From positions 20,488 through 84,487 of the forward strand of contig JAFGLV010000062.1 of NCBI GenBank assembly GCA_016927855.1: a stretch of DNA of 64,000 nucleotides. Direction: 5' to 3'. Positions 19,101 to 27,016 of the stretch are shown here, piece after piece (within the stretch, counting starts at the first letter, position 1; every line of letters begins with the position of its first letter). Below the pieces are notes generated by a model. The model saw nothing but the letters and a program-made list of their open reading frames with translations, did no database searches and had not been told where the DNA came from. Origin of the DNA: Sedimentisphaerales bacterium. GTDB taxonomy: Bacteria; Planctomycetota; Phycisphaerae; Sedimentisphaerales; Anaerobacaceae. The position numbers and the translations under genes are program-made.

Positions 19101-20229
19101 TGCCAGAAGGACGGTGCTGCCCAGGAACGGAGCAGTGCTCAGGCTCGATTTCGGCGGCGGACCAGTCATCACCGGCGTGGCGATCGTCGACGGCGCTGCC
19201 CTGGCCCACCGTCGACTGCTGCTGGCGGCTGCCGACACGCCCGATCTCGGCGTCTTCAAGTGTCTGACTTCGACCGACGAGCACGGCGGATTCGTATTCA
19301 GGGGGGCCGTGCCCGGCACATTCGGCGTCTACCGCGAAAGGCGGGAGCGACAGAACGACTGGACGAAGATCGCCACGATTACGGTCGGACCCTCCGATAC
19401 GGAGGTCGGCATCGTTGGCAATGCGCTTGCCCAACTGCGTGTTACCCTCAACGACCCGGCTGAGGACTCGCCTTGGCAGATCGCCAGACTCGTTCTCTTC
19501 GAGGGCGGCAAACCCCTCGGACAACCGCTGGTTGTGGCGGAACCGCCGACGGAGGAGGGTTTTCCCTGGGTCTTCCCAGATGCTGGGCCAGGGGTCTATG
19601 CCCTGACCGTGGTGCGTCCCGACCAGGTCCAGTTGCGCAGGGAAATCGTGCTGGAGGCCGGCAGGGACTGCTGGGACCTGGCGATAGACCTGCCGCCAGC
19701 CACGGCGCGGGTGGCGGGACACGTTGCCGGCAGCGCGGCCGACGGACTCGTGCTCTGGCGGGACGACAAGAGCGTCATGGCTGCGATCGTCCCCGGCCCA
19801 GGTGGGACCTTTGCGATCGAGGCTTTGCCCGCCGGCCAATACCGCGTGGGGCCAGCCTTGAGTTATCTCTACGATACTCCCGCACTGGTCGAGTTCGACC
19901 TGGCGGATGGGCAGGCCAGAGCGCTCGAGTTGAATCCGACCGGCCAGACGCAGATCGCTCATCTGCTGGTCCAGGTCGTCGATCACAACGGCGTGATGCG
20001 TGAGGATGCCGAGGTTCGGCTCGACGGCCCGCTCGGCGCCATCGAACCACTCGGATCGGCCCACGGCAGCTATGCCTTTCTGGCGGCTCCCGGCCCACAA
20101 ACACTGCGCGTCAGTGTGATGGGCTACGCCGCTGTCGAGAGGCCGGTGACCCTACAGGCTACCGGACTGGCCACAGAGCCGGCTCCGCAGACCGTCCTCG
20201 TTCGCCTGGAGGCTCCGCAGGCGCGGTGA
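16144..20229 (+). CDS. ECF sigma factor fused to a membrane helix and carboxypeptidase-regulatory-like domains
   Basis: 1361 residues in one frame; ATG with GGAG about 9 bases upstream. Residues 1-185 are a complete ECF sigma factor: region 2 (about 22-90, with RAFESVVSEYQ, ELAQEVFLRAWKG and the helix ending in NWRRSERH) and region 4 (about 125-182, with STREVADLLGLSESAVRQRISRGR). A weak hydrophobic stretch (198-212) and a clear membrane helix (about 238-258, IVALAAGLVIVAGGVAAY) follow. The next 1100 residues contain at least five CarboxypepD_reg-like beta-sandwiches, for example GVLSGVITDIETGQPVRDVLVRITN, TLTGTVGDALTGEPVKRF and TVEGYVYDNEGA. The topology suggests a sigma factor tethered to the membrane by its own sensor-like outer part. 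No separate anti-sigma gene is adjacent. ECF factors with long C-terminal extensions are known in planctomycetes; the ligand and release mechanism here are unknown. Confidence 0.9.
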   Translation: MLAKPRNEIELLEASLRGSTRAFESVVSEYQSLVCAITYSATRNVEKSEELAQEVFLRAWKGLAQLKDLTKFRAWLCSIARSTVQNWRRSERHDVVHRAVALDAAAEHPSYESGPEEVAISREQQAVVDHALAQIPESIREPLILFYREHKSTREVADLLGLSESAVRQRISRGRSLLRDQVAAMIEKTISRNGPGKAFTAAVAVSLAALATKSATTAAAHAGTSGGGLGLTTAASSAAAKIVALAAGLVIVAGGVAAYRYLRAPSRSPDSVPASRRTVEQPSPHNGRAQELPRVAAGTGRAGPQATLAPGTPPAVEPSDSAPMVPQAQAEPFKFRPKGVLSGVITDIETGQPVRDVLVRITNERLFDARTDANGFYCFETVPTDGNYSIAVDSLDHLGIPWGRANPTIYLRSDAQAVKHFGLPRACMAELQVVDANGIGVEGAKVVATSLADERQQAVGYFADARRTDPNGLLLLGGFPPVETDYLITVWHQRESRVREEDAMRIVDYEYDLAPASATVRLTDPNLVPRMRIVLEPGRPVHGYAAYADGVPATDVTIVARPSWWHCNYRVYGCETNADGTFVLDHVTPGTYDICMEIIRPDFAGGITRTITQTTVTAENVQPLLLRLPEKSPQSLAAISGRFIFAGEGRPKGIDIQTYSPRFGNTRVAAGYEPGGDVKDTFVIDRLEPGTYSLTFSGSDIEQKIVENVEAPTSGLEIELLYTAKPTLTGTVGDALTGEPVKRFRIRAKKLSTLRGTSYVQPDRWAYFDDERGSFSLDTVGPGIYQVQVVAEGYAPAWSEPINTDDAVTVSVALTAGGAVRGMVIDEAGRLIAGAKVIPLSLVAGTTAGTQSPFASENGAVEAENGTFVLTNLPAGQETIKVTHPDHAFALMPEITVTEGQITEGITVVLREGGTVEGYVYDNEGATQAREVLYFQDAPAYSGAGDEEAGRLATAVTDSNGSYRVEHLPERPCYVNRSAQWKGLGVARRTVLPRNGAVLRLDFGGGPVITGVAIVDGAALAHRRLLLAAADTPDLGVFKCLTSTDEHGGFVFRGAVPGTFGVYRERRERQNDWTKIATITVGPSDTEVGIVGNALAQLRVTLNDPAEDSPWQIARLVLFEGGKPLGQPLVVAEPPTEEGFPWVFPDAGPGVYALTVVRPDQVQLRREIVLEAGRDCWDLAIDLPPATARVAGHVAGSAADGLVLWRDDKSVMAAIVPGPGGTFAIEALPAGQYRVGPALSYLYDTPALVEFDLADGQARALELNPTGQTQIAHLLVQVVDHNGVMREDAEVRLDGPLGAIEPLGSAHGSYAFLAAPGPQTLRVSVMGYAAVERPVTLQATGLATEPAPQTVLVRLEAPQAR

Positions 20230-20236
20230 AGGTCGC

Positions 20237-20264
20237 TTGACAGCATCGACCGGCATGGTAGAGT
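20237..20264 (+). promoter_or_regulatory. Sigma70-type promoter for the flavin reductase gene
   Basis: TTGACA (20237-20242, 6/6), a 16-base spacer, TAGAGT (20259-20264, 4/6), 60 bases upstream of the ATG at 20324. Confidence 0.5.
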
Positions 20265-20323
20265 CGGTGGCAAGGCCGTCTGTCTGGTCGGTCGATTCCC
20301 GGCGTGCGTTGAGGCGCAGCAAC

Positions 20324-20881
20324 ATGAACCTACTGGCTGTGGTCGGCAGTCCAAGACCGAATGGCAACACGGCCATCCTGGTCTCGAGGATTGCCGAAGG
20401 AGCCCGCACCGGCGGCGCCGATGTAGACGTGGTCCGCCTGGGCAGCCTCGTCGTGCAGGAGTGCGACGGGTGCCACGCCTGCTGGCGGGGTCGCTCGTGC
20501 ACCAAGGACGACGACATGCGCCGGCTCTACCCCAGCATCGGGGCCAGTGACGTTATCCTGTTCGCTACGCCGGTCTACTGGTACGGGCCCACCGCCCTGA
20601 TGAAGGCGTTCATCGACCGGTTCGTGTACTTCAACTGCCCCGAGAACCGACCGCAAATCCGAGGCAAGAGAGCTGCTGTCGCTCTGGTGCTGGAGGAGGA
20701 AATCGAATCGACCTGGCGACCCGTGATGGATTTCTTCGACAAGAGCCTCGCGTACCTGGAAATGACGTTGGCAGGAACCGTTGTCGTGCCGGGAGTGGGC
20801 AAAGCCGGCGAGATCCGACAGAAACGAGACCGTCTTGACGAGGCTTTTCGGCTGGGGCGCGCCCTGGTCCAGACCGCCTGA
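20324..20881 (+). CDS. NADPH-dependent FMN reductase / flavodoxin-like iron-sulfur flavoprotein family
   Basis: 185 residues from MNLLAVVGSPRPNGNTAILV, the phosphate-binding loop of flavodoxin-fold quinone/FMN reductases; GAGG precedes the ATG by about 10 bases. A cysteine cluster follows (QECDGCHACWRGRSC), then the flavin-binding segment FATPVYWYGPTALMKAFIDR. These features fit the family of NAD(P)H:FMN oxidoreductases related to iron-sulfur flavoproteins. The cysteines could bind an Fe-S cluster, although the compact C-x2-C-x2-C-x5-C spacing should be checked. Soluble and cytoplasmic. It has its own promoter and no obvious operon partner; the electron acceptor is unknown. Confidence 0.85.
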   Translation: MNLLAVVGSPRPNGNTAILVSRIAEGARTGGADVDVVRLGSLVVQECDGCHACWRGRSCTKDDDMRRLYPSIGASDVILFATPVYWYGPTALMKAFIDRFVYFNCPENRPQIRGKRAAVALVLEEEIESTWRPVMDFFDKSLAYLEMTLAGTVVVPGVGKAGEIRQKRDRLDEAFRLGRALVQTA

Positions 20882-21157
20882 CGTTGCTGCCGGCCGACAA
20901 GCCGTATTCGGCCTGACCTGCCCGCGACGTGCATCGAGAGGATGGTTGACATTTTGCCGGTGATCTCCCATCATCAACATCTTCTTTCCCGGTCTGAGGT
21001 GGGGGTTGGCCGGTGGGGTCGGTTCCCTGCAACGATGACATCCGATATGATGACTATAGATAGAGGGAACGACCGTCCCTTACGCTCACGGAGAACAAAA
21101 GGGCGTGCGTTTTGCGTCGCGCCCGTCGATTTCATGGGTGCGCCGACAATATTGGGC

Positions 21158-21186
21158 TTGACAGCCCCCCGAATGTCAGCTATTAA
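21158..21186 (+). promoter_or_regulatory. Strong promoter of the rpmF-plsX-fab operon
   Basis: TTGACA (21158-21163, perfect), a 17-base spacer and TATTAA (21181-21186, 4/6), 67 bases before rpmF. The stretch 20882-21157 before it holds no recognisable gene. Confidence 0.65.
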
Positions 21187-21252
21187 AAAGAGTTTTCGTT
21201 GCGTTAGAGAATGTCTCTGCGTAATCTCGCAGAAGAATTGGAGTCTTTGACC

Positions 21253-21441
21253 ATGCTACCAGTCAAGAAGACGAGTAAGAGTCGGACGCGCACTCGGCGG
21301 GCGCACCACGCCCTGAAGGCCGTGAATTATTCGTTGTGCAAGAAGTGCGGTCAAGCTAAGCTGCCCCACGCCGCCTGCGGTAACTGCGGCTACCTGAACC
21401 CGCGCGTCACGTTGAAGCTCGGCAAGGAGGAAGCCAGCTAG
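21253..21441 (+). CDS. rpmF: 50S ribosomal protein L32
   Basis: 62 residues, the normal L32 length: a basic N-terminus (MLPVKKTSKSRTRTRRAHH) and a four-cysteine zinc ribbon CKKCGQ...CGNCGYLNPR. GGAG lies 9 bases upstream of the ATG at 21253; the longer ORF from 21211 is not supported. L32 sits in the large subunit. Its position as first gene before plsX and fabH is conserved in many bacteria and links lipid synthesis to ribosome production. The stop is two bases from the plsX ATG, so the genes are surely co-transcribed. Confidence 0.96.
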   Translation: MLPVKKTSKSRTRTRRAHHALKAVNYSLCKKCGQAKLPHAACGNCGYLNPRVTLKLGKEEAS

Positions 21442-21443
21442 GC

Positions 21444-22460
21444 ATGCGAATCGCCATTGACGCCATGGGAGGTGACCACGCGCCGGACGAGATCGTGGCC
21501 GGCGCGTTGGAGGCCGTTGCGCAACTCGACAAGGAGGACGAGGTCATTCTCGTCGGGCCGCAAGAGACCGTCCAAGCCAAGCTCAACGAGCTCGGAAGCA
21601 GTGCAGCGCGCCGCCCGACCGTCGTCGACGCGCCGGACGTGATCGCGATGGACGAATCCCCGATCGACAGCCTCCGTGCCAAGCCCAGAAGCTCGATCAG
21701 CATCCTGGCCAAGCTGGCCAAGCTCAACGAGGCCGACGCCGTCATCTCCGCCGGCAACACCGGCGCGTGCGTGGCGGCCTTTCAAATGCGGATGCGCAAC
21801 CTGCCGGGGGTGAACCGGCCCGGCATCGCCGTGGTTTTCCCGATGAACGCCGGACCGGTGACCGTCTGCGATGTAGGCGCCAACATCGCCTGCAAGCCCA
21901 TCAATCTCTACCAGTATGGGCTGATGTCGAGCATCTACTCCAAGCACATTCTCGGGGTCGCTCAGCCTCGCGTCGGACTGATGAGCATCGGTCAGGAAGA
22001 CGCCAAGGGCAACGAAGTCGTCAAACGGACCCGGGAACTGCTCAAGTCCGATCCCCGGCTGAAATTCATCGGCAATATCGAGGGTCGCGACATTTTTCAG
22101 GGTGTTTGCGACGTCGTCGTTTGCGAAGGCTTCGTGGGCAATGTTATCCTCAAGCTCACCGAAGGCGCCGTGGACGGCCTGTTTCGCGCGATCAAGCACG
22201 AATTGATGCAGGAAAAGCCCCACCTGGCGCTCAAGTTCAAACCCATCATCATGCGCGTTTACCAGAAGCATGACTACAACGAATACGGCGGCGCCCCCCT
22301 GCTCGGGATCAACGGGACCGCGTTGATCTGCCACGGCACCAGCAAGGCGCGCACGATCCGCAACGCGGTGTTCGCGGCCAAGAAGTACTACACGCAGCGA
22401 ATCAACGAGAGGATTACCGAATGCCTTTCGGAAGCCGGCGTAAGGACATCGGATGCATAG
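21444..22460 (+). CDS. plsX: Phosphate acyltransferase PlsX
   Basis: 338 residues, typical length. The N-terminus MRIAIDAMGGDHAPDEIVAGA is the family signature; SAGNTGA and GEVGANIACKP-like segments (here CDVGANIACKP) follow. PlsX converts acyl-ACP and phosphate into acyl-phosphate, the donor that PlsY uses to start phospholipid synthesis. AAGGAGG at the end of rpmF serves as the ribosome site. The C-terminus overlaps fabH by eight bases, as expected in the rpmF-plsX-fab operon. Confidence 0.96.
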   Translation: MRIAIDAMGGDHAPDEIVAGALEAVAQLDKEDEVILVGPQETVQAKLNELGSSAARRPTVVDAPDVIAMDESPIDSLRAKPRSSISILAKLAKLNEADAVISAGNTGACVAAFQMRMRNLPGVNRPGIAVVFPMNAGPVTVCDVGANIACKPINLYQYGLMSSIYSKHILGVAQPRVGLMSIGQEDAKGNEVVKRTRELLKSDPRLKFIGNIEGRDIFQGVCDVVVCEGFVGNVILKLTEGAVDGLFRAIKHELMQEKPHLALKFKPIIMRVYQKHDYNEYGGAPLLGINGTALICHGTSKARTIRNAVFAAKKYYTQRINERITECLSEAGVRTSDA

Positions 22461-23466
22461 CAGAGCCACGGGCCGTTCTTCCAGCAACCACGCAGTGATT
22501 ACCGGATGCGGATCGTTCGCGCCGGCAAAGATACTGACGAACGACGACCTGGCCCACATGGTGGAGACCTCGGACGAATGGATCACCACGCGCACCGGAA
22601 TCAAAGTCAGGCACGTCACCAGCGATGAAGAGAGTACGGCGCTACTGGCGACGCGAGCCGGCCGGCGCGCGTTGGAGCACGCAGGCGTCGAAGCCAACGA
22701 CCTGGACCTGATCATCGTCGCGACCATCACGCCGGAAATGCCCTTCCCGTCCACCGCCTGCTTCGTGCAGGAGGCGCTGGGAGCCAAGAAAGCCTGGGTT
22801 TTCGACCTGGCGGCCGCCTGCAGCGGGTTCGTCTACGGCTTGCACATCGTCCAGCAGTTCATGGAAAACGGACGGATTGACAAGGCGCTGGTTATCGGCG
22901 CCGAGACCTTGACCAAGATCACCAACTGGAAGGACCGAGCCAGTTGTATCCTCTTCGGGGACGGCGCCGGCGCGGTGTTGCTCGAGAGAAAAGACGACGG
23001 CCGGCGCGGCATCATCTATAGCACCCTCGGAGCCGACGGCGAGTATTGGGAGGCTCTCAACTGCAAGGCCTATGGCTCGCGCTACCCTGCCAAAAACGCG
23101 CTGGCGGACCCGGACATGACCTTGATGCAGATCAAGGGCCGGGAAGTCTATCAGCAGGCGGTCCGGCGGATCGTCGATTCCGTCACCGAGTGCCTCAACC
23201 GATGCAACCTCACGGTCGACGACGTCAAGATGGTCATTTCGCACCAGATGAACGCCAGAATCATCGAGTCAGCGGCCAAGAGGCTGAATCTGCCCGATGA
23301 AAAGGTCTTCGTCAACATCTCTCAGTACGGCAACACCTCGGCGGCCTCGGTCCCGATCGCATTCGACGAATGCGTGCGGGCCGGACGGCTCCAGCGGGGC
23401 GACATCTTCATCTTTGTGGCTTTTGGCGCCGGTGTCACGTGGGGCGCCAGCGTCATTGAGTTCTGA
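22453..23466 (+). CDS. fabH: 3-oxoacyl-ACP synthase III (FabH)
   Basis: 337 residues. The catalytic triad is visible: Cys in DLAAACSGFVYGL, His in SHQMNARI and Asn in YGNTSAASVP. TSDEWITTRTGI near the N-terminus is also typical. FabH starts fatty-acid synthesis by condensing acetyl-CoA (or a branched acyl-CoA) with malonyl-ACP. The start overlaps the plsX stop by eight bases and uses AAGGA as ribosome site. Confidence 0.95.
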   Translation: MHSRATGRSSSNHAVITGCGSFAPAKILTNDDLAHMVETSDEWITTRTGIKVRHVTSDEESTALLATRAGRRALEHAGVEANDLDLIIVATITPEMPFPSTACFVQEALGAKKAWVFDLAAACSGFVYGLHIVQQFMENGRIDKALVIGAETLTKITNWKDRASCILFGDGAGAVLLERKDDGRRGIIYSTLGADGEYWEALNCKAYGSRYPAKNALADPDMTLMQIKGREVYQQAVRRIVDSVTECLNRCNLTVDDVKMVISHQMNARIIESAAKRLNLPDEKVFVNISQYGNTSAASVPIAFDECVRAGRLQRGDIFIFVAFGAGVTWGASVIEF

Positions 23467-23521
23467 GGACTCGCCCGCCGCCGGCAATGCCGAGAGCAAG
23501 CCGGGTGCAAGGACGCGAACG

Positions 23522-24463
23522 ATGAAAACTGCGTTTCTGTTTCCTGGACAGGGTGCCCAAACGGTCGGCATGGGCGCTGACGTTGCCGCCGCCTTCCCGG
23601 CGGTGGCCACGGTATTCGAGCGAGCCAACGCGGTTGTCGGGTTCGATCTGCGCCGCGTCTGCTTCGAGGGTCCTGCCGAGACGCTTAACACGACCACCAT
23701 GTCCCAGCCGGCGATTTTCGCCACGTCGGCGGCGCTGCTGGAAGTGCTGCGCCATGAGACGCCGCTCACTCAGATCCAGCCCGACGTCACCGCAGGGCTG
23801 AGCCTGGGTGAATATACGGCGCTTTACGCGGCCGGACTGATCGGCTTCGAGGACGGCCTGACATTGGTCAAGAAACGCGGTGAAGCCATGCAAGCAGCCG
23901 CCGCTGCCACCGAGGGCAGCATGGTCAGCATCATGGGGCTCGACGAGGACAAAGTGCGCCGGCTTTGCCAGGACGCGGCCGAGGGCGAGTTGCTCGAGCC
24001 GGTGAATTTCAACTGCCCGGGCCAGATCGTCATCAGCGGGACCGTCGGCGCCTGCGAACGGGCCACCCAACGCGCCGCCGGTTACGGCGCGCTCAAGGCC
24101 GTCCGGCTGGAAGTCGCCGGAGCGTTCCACACGCGCATGATGTCAGGTGCCGCCGAGGCGCTCCGCGAAGCGCTGTCGCACTGCCGGATCGGGGAACCCA
24201 ACGTCCCGCGGACGCTGGCGAACATCAGTGCCGACTATTATCCCACCGCTACCGCTATCGCCGACGGGCTGGCCAAACAGCTTACGAGCCCGATTCTCTG
24301 GCAGAAATGCATGGAACGGTTGCTCGCCGACGGCGTCGAGCAATTCTATGAGATTGGTCCGGGACGCGTGCTGACCGGACTGATGAAGCGAATCGACAGA
24401 AAGGCGCGCATCGTTAACGTCAGCAATCTTGAGGCGCTCAAGGCCCTGACCGCCGTAGAATGA
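23522..24463 (+). CDS. fabD: Malonyl-CoA:ACP transacylase (FabD)
   Basis: 313 residues from MKTAFLFPGQGAQTVGMG, the family start; the ORF extends upstream but AAGGA and homology support the ATG at 23522. Active-site Ser lies in GLSLGEYTAL, His in AGAFHTRMM and the conserved Gln in the GQGAQ loop. FabD loads malonyl groups onto ACP for chain extension. It lies 55 bases after fabH and 45 before fabG. Confidence 0.95.
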   Translation: MKTAFLFPGQGAQTVGMGADVAAAFPAVATVFERANAVVGFDLRRVCFEGPAETLNTTTMSQPAIFATSAALLEVLRHETPLTQIQPDVTAGLSLGEYTALYAAGLIGFEDGLTLVKKRGEAMQAAAAATEGSMVSIMGLDEDKVRRLCQDAAEGELLEPVNFNCPGQIVISGTVGACERATQRAAGYGALKAVRLEVAGAFHTRMMSGAAEALREALSHCRIGEPNVPRTLANISADYYPTATAIADGLAKQLTSPILWQKCMERLLADGVEQFYEIGPGRVLTGLMKRIDRKARIVNVSNLEALKALTAVE

Positions 24464-24508
24464 CCCGGGCACATAACCGCTTGCCCGGCAAGATGGAGGT
24501 TTAGAGAA

Positions 24509-25246
24509 ATGGCAGATAGACGACTCGCAGTAGTGACCGGCGCCGCGAGAGGCATCGGACGAGCCATCGTGTTCGAACTGCTCCAGCAGGGACGGGCTGT
24601 GGCCGGCCTGGACATCATCGAAGATCAGCTCAAGGAGCTCCAGGAAGCCGCCCGAGAGGCGGGTTTCGAGGTGTTGACCCGATGTGTGGACATCACCGAC
24701 ACGCCCAAGCTCACCGAGGTGCTGGAGAAGCTCGCCGCTGAACACGGCGGGATAGGCATTCTGGTCAACAATGCCGGCATCACACGTGACAACCTACTTA
24801 TCCGCATGACAGACGAGGAGTTCGACAATGTGCTCGACGTCAACCTCCGCGCGGCCTTCGTTGCCACGCGTGCCGCGGCCAAGTCCATGATGCGAAACAA
24901 GTTCGGGCGGATCGTGAACATCAGCTCCGTCTCCGGTGTCATGGGCAACGCCGGTCAGGCCAACTACTCCACCAGCAAGGCCGGGCTCATCGGCTTGGCC
25001 AAGACCACCGCCCGCGAACTCGCTAAGAAGAACGTCACCGCCAATTGCGTCGCGCCGGGCTTCATCGACACCGAAATGGCGCGCAAGCTCCCTGAGCCGG
25101 TCATCGAGGCCGCCAAGCAGATGATCCCCATGCGCCGTATGGGCAGCGTCGAGGACGTTGCCAAAGCGGTTGCCTTCCTCACCAGCGATGAGGCGGGCTA
25201 CATCACCGGCCAGGTCCTCTGCGTCGACGGCGGCATGGCCATGTGA
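24509..25246 (+). CDS. fabG: 3-oxoacyl-ACP reductase (FabG)
   Basis: 245 residues, a classical short-chain dehydrogenase: TGAARGIGRAIV (NADPH loop), NNAGITRDNLL, the catalytic set Ser-Tyr-Lys in NISSVSGVMGNAGQANYSTSK, and the C-terminal CVDGGMAM typical of FabG. It carries out the first reduction of each elongation cycle. GGAGG lies 11 bases upstream of the ATG. The 150 bases between it and acpP carry a possible extra promoter. Confidence 0.95.
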   Translation: MADRRLAVVTGAARGIGRAIVFELLQQGRAVAGLDIIEDQLKELQEAAREAGFEVLTRCVDITDTPKLTEVLEKLAAEHGGIGILVNNAGITRDNLLIRMTDEEFDNVLDVNLRAAFVATRAAAKSMMRNKFGRIVNISSVSGVMGNAGQANYSTSKAGLIGLAKTTARELAKKNVTANCVAPGFIDTEMARKLPEPVIEAAKQMIPMRRMGSVEDVAKAVAFLTSDEAGYITGQVLCVDGGMAM

Positions 25247-25263
25247 AAATTCTCAAAAAAATG

Positions 25264-25292
25264 TTGTGTAAGTCCCAGTCAGTAGCTAAGAT
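25264..25292 (+). promoter_or_regulatory. Possible internal promoter before acpP
   Basis: TTGTGT (25264-25269, 3/6), a 17-base spacer, TAAGAT (25287-25292, 4/6). This would allow higher expression of acyl carrier protein than of the upstream enzymes. Weak match. Confidence 0.35.
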
Positions 25293-25396
25293 ACCCGCCA
25301 AAATTACGACGGGTGAGGACGACAAACAGACCGTACGTAGGCAGCAGCCGAGGGCGACACGAGAGCAGTCCGACTTTTATTAGGGAGGATGACCAA

Positions 25397-25675
25397 GTGA
25401 GTATCGATGAGGTAGACGTACAGGCGATCGAGAACAAGGTGATTGAGATCATCAGCGAACAGATGGGCGTTGAGAAATCTGAAATAAGCCGGGAAACCTC
25501 CTTCATCAACGATTTGAACGCCGATTCCCTGGACACCGTCGAGCTCGTCATGGAGTTTGAGGACGAATTCGACATGAGCATCCCGGACGAGGAAGCCGAG
25601 AAGATCCAGACTGTCGGTGCCGCCGTTGATTACATCGTCAATATCGCACAATCCAAGAAGAAAGAAAGCACCTAA
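25397..25675 (+). CDS. acpP: Acyl carrier protein
   Basis: 92 residues from a GTG at 25397 with GGGAGG 9 bases upstream; the open frame reaches to 25313 but those residues are not protein-like. Ser44 in [18 protein letters not shown] is the phosphopantetheine attachment site, and the acidic helix II/III composition is typical. ACP carries the growing acyl chain for all Fab enzymes encoded here. The C-terminal QSKKKEST tail makes it slightly longer than the E. coli protein. Confidence 0.95.
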   Translation: MSIDEVDVQAIENKVIEIISEQMGVEKSEISRETSFINDLNADSLDTVELVMEFEDEFDMSIPDEEAEKIQTVGAAVDYIVNIAQSKKKEST

Positions 25676-25682
25676 GCCCGAT

Positions 25683-26927
25683 ATGAATAGACGGAGAGTT
25701 GTCATAACGGGCCTGGGGTGTGTTACTGCGCTCTCAGAGTCCGTCGATGAGCTTTTTGCTGCGCTATGCGCGGGACGCAGTGGCGTTTCCACCATTGAGT
25801 CCTTCGACACCAGCTTGTATCCCGTGCACTTTGGAGGGGAAATCAAAGACTTCGACGTCAACCGGTACATCGACAAGCGTGACTCCAAGCGCATGGACCG
25901 GTTTACCCAGTTTGCCGTCGCCGGGGCGGTCCAGGCGGTCAAGGACAGCGGGATTGACTGCGGCAAGGAAGACCCCTACCGCATCGGGGTGATCGTCGGT
26001 ACCGGCATCGGCGGCATCAAGGAGATCGAAGAACAACACCTGCGCCTGCTGGACAAGGGCCCGAGCAAGGTGTCGCCCTTTTGCGTGCCGCGGCTCATGT
26101 CCAATGCCGCCAGCGGCAACATCGCCATTCAGTTCGCCGTGCGCGGTCCGTGCTTCAGCGTTTCCAGCGCCTGCGCCTCGGGCAACCACACGATCGGCGA
26201 GGCCTTCTGGAACATCGCCAGCGGTCGTTGTGACGTTGTGATTACCGGCGGTTCCGAAGCCGCCCTGACCCCCATCGGCTTGGGTTCGTTCTGCGCCGCG
26301 CGCTCGTTGAGCTTGCGCAACGACGATCCACCGAGAGCGTCGCGGCCGTTCGACCGCGATCGCGACGGGTTTGTCCTGGCCGAAGGCACCGGCATCCTGA
26401 TCCTTGAGGAGTACGAGCGAGCCAAAAGACGTGGTGCGCGCATCTACGCGGAACTGCTGGGCTACGCCGCGACCGACGACGGTTATCACATCACCGCCCC
26501 TCTTCCCGACGGCGAGGGCGCCGCGATGGCGATGAAGCTGGCTTTGGAAGACGCCCAGCTCAACCCCGAGCAGGTCGGCTACATCAATGCCCACGGGACC
26601 AGTACGGAACTGAACGACATCGCCGAAAGCACGGCCATCAAGACGGTCTTCGGCGAATACGCCTACAAGGTACCGGTTAGTTCGACCAAGGGCAGCCTCG
26701 GCCACATGCTCGGCGCCACGGCAGCCGTCGAGTTAATCGTAGCGATCAAGGCGATCAACAAATCGCTCATTCCGCCCACCATCAACCTCAACAACCAGGA
26801 CGAGCGGTGCGACCTCAAAATGGACTACGTCCCCCTCAAGGCTCGTGAAGCCAAGGTGGACGTCGCGATCAGCAACTCGTTCGGCTTCGGCGGTCATAAC
26901 GCCTGCCTGGTCGTCGGCAAAGTCTAA
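25683..26927 (+). CDS. fabF: 3-oxoacyl-ACP synthase II (FabF)
   Basis: 414 residues from MNRRRVVITGLGCVTALS. The Cys-His-His triad is present: VSSACASGNH, NAHGTSTELND and KGSLGHMLGATAAVE. FabF elongates acyl-ACP with malonyl-ACP. It begins seven bases after acpP without its own clear ribosome site, which suggests coupling to acpP translation. The gene closes the operon and is followed by a terminator. Confidence 0.95.
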   Translation: MNRRRVVITGLGCVTALSESVDELFAALCAGRSGVSTIESFDTSLYPVHFGGEIKDFDVNRYIDKRDSKRMDRFTQFAVAGAVQAVKDSGIDCGKEDPYRIGVIVGTGIGGIKEIEEQHLRLLDKGPSKVSPFCVPRLMSNAASGNIAIQFAVRGPCFSVSSACASGNHTIGEAFWNIASGRCDVVITGGSEAALTPIGLGSFCAARSLSLRNDDPPRASRPFDRDRDGFVLAEGTGILILEEYERAKRRGARIYAELLGYAATDDGYHITAPLPDGEGAAMAMKLALEDAQLNPEQVGYINAHGTSTELNDIAESTAIKTVFGEYAYKVPVSSTKGSLGHMLGATAAVELIVAIKAINKSLIPPTINLNNQDERCDLKMDYVPLKAREAKVDVAISNSFGFGGHNACLVVGKV

Positions 26928-26943
26928 GAGAGCATTCGTCCGC

Positions 26944-27006
26944 AGCCGCGCCTCCGCTGGTCGCGCCGGTCCCGGCGTTACAGCGGCAGCGCGGTCGCGG
27001 CTTTTT
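26944..27006 (+). terminator. Rho-independent terminator after fabF
   Basis: AGCCGCG (26944-26950) pairs with CGCGGCT (26996-27002), with inner pairs CCGCTG/CAGCGG and CGCCGG/CCGGCG, then TTTT. It ends just before the antiporter gene. Confidence 0.6.
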
Positions 27007-27016
27007 CAGGCAGACT

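Noticed and set aside
18283..20100. 605-residue open frame on the minus strand
   Set aside because: It is antisense to the ECF fusion gene in high-GC DNA, lacks a ribosome site and has no protein-family motifs.
20942..21250. 102-residue frame before rpmF
   Set aside because: No ribosome site, no protein-like composition, and the strong rpmF promoter lies inside it.
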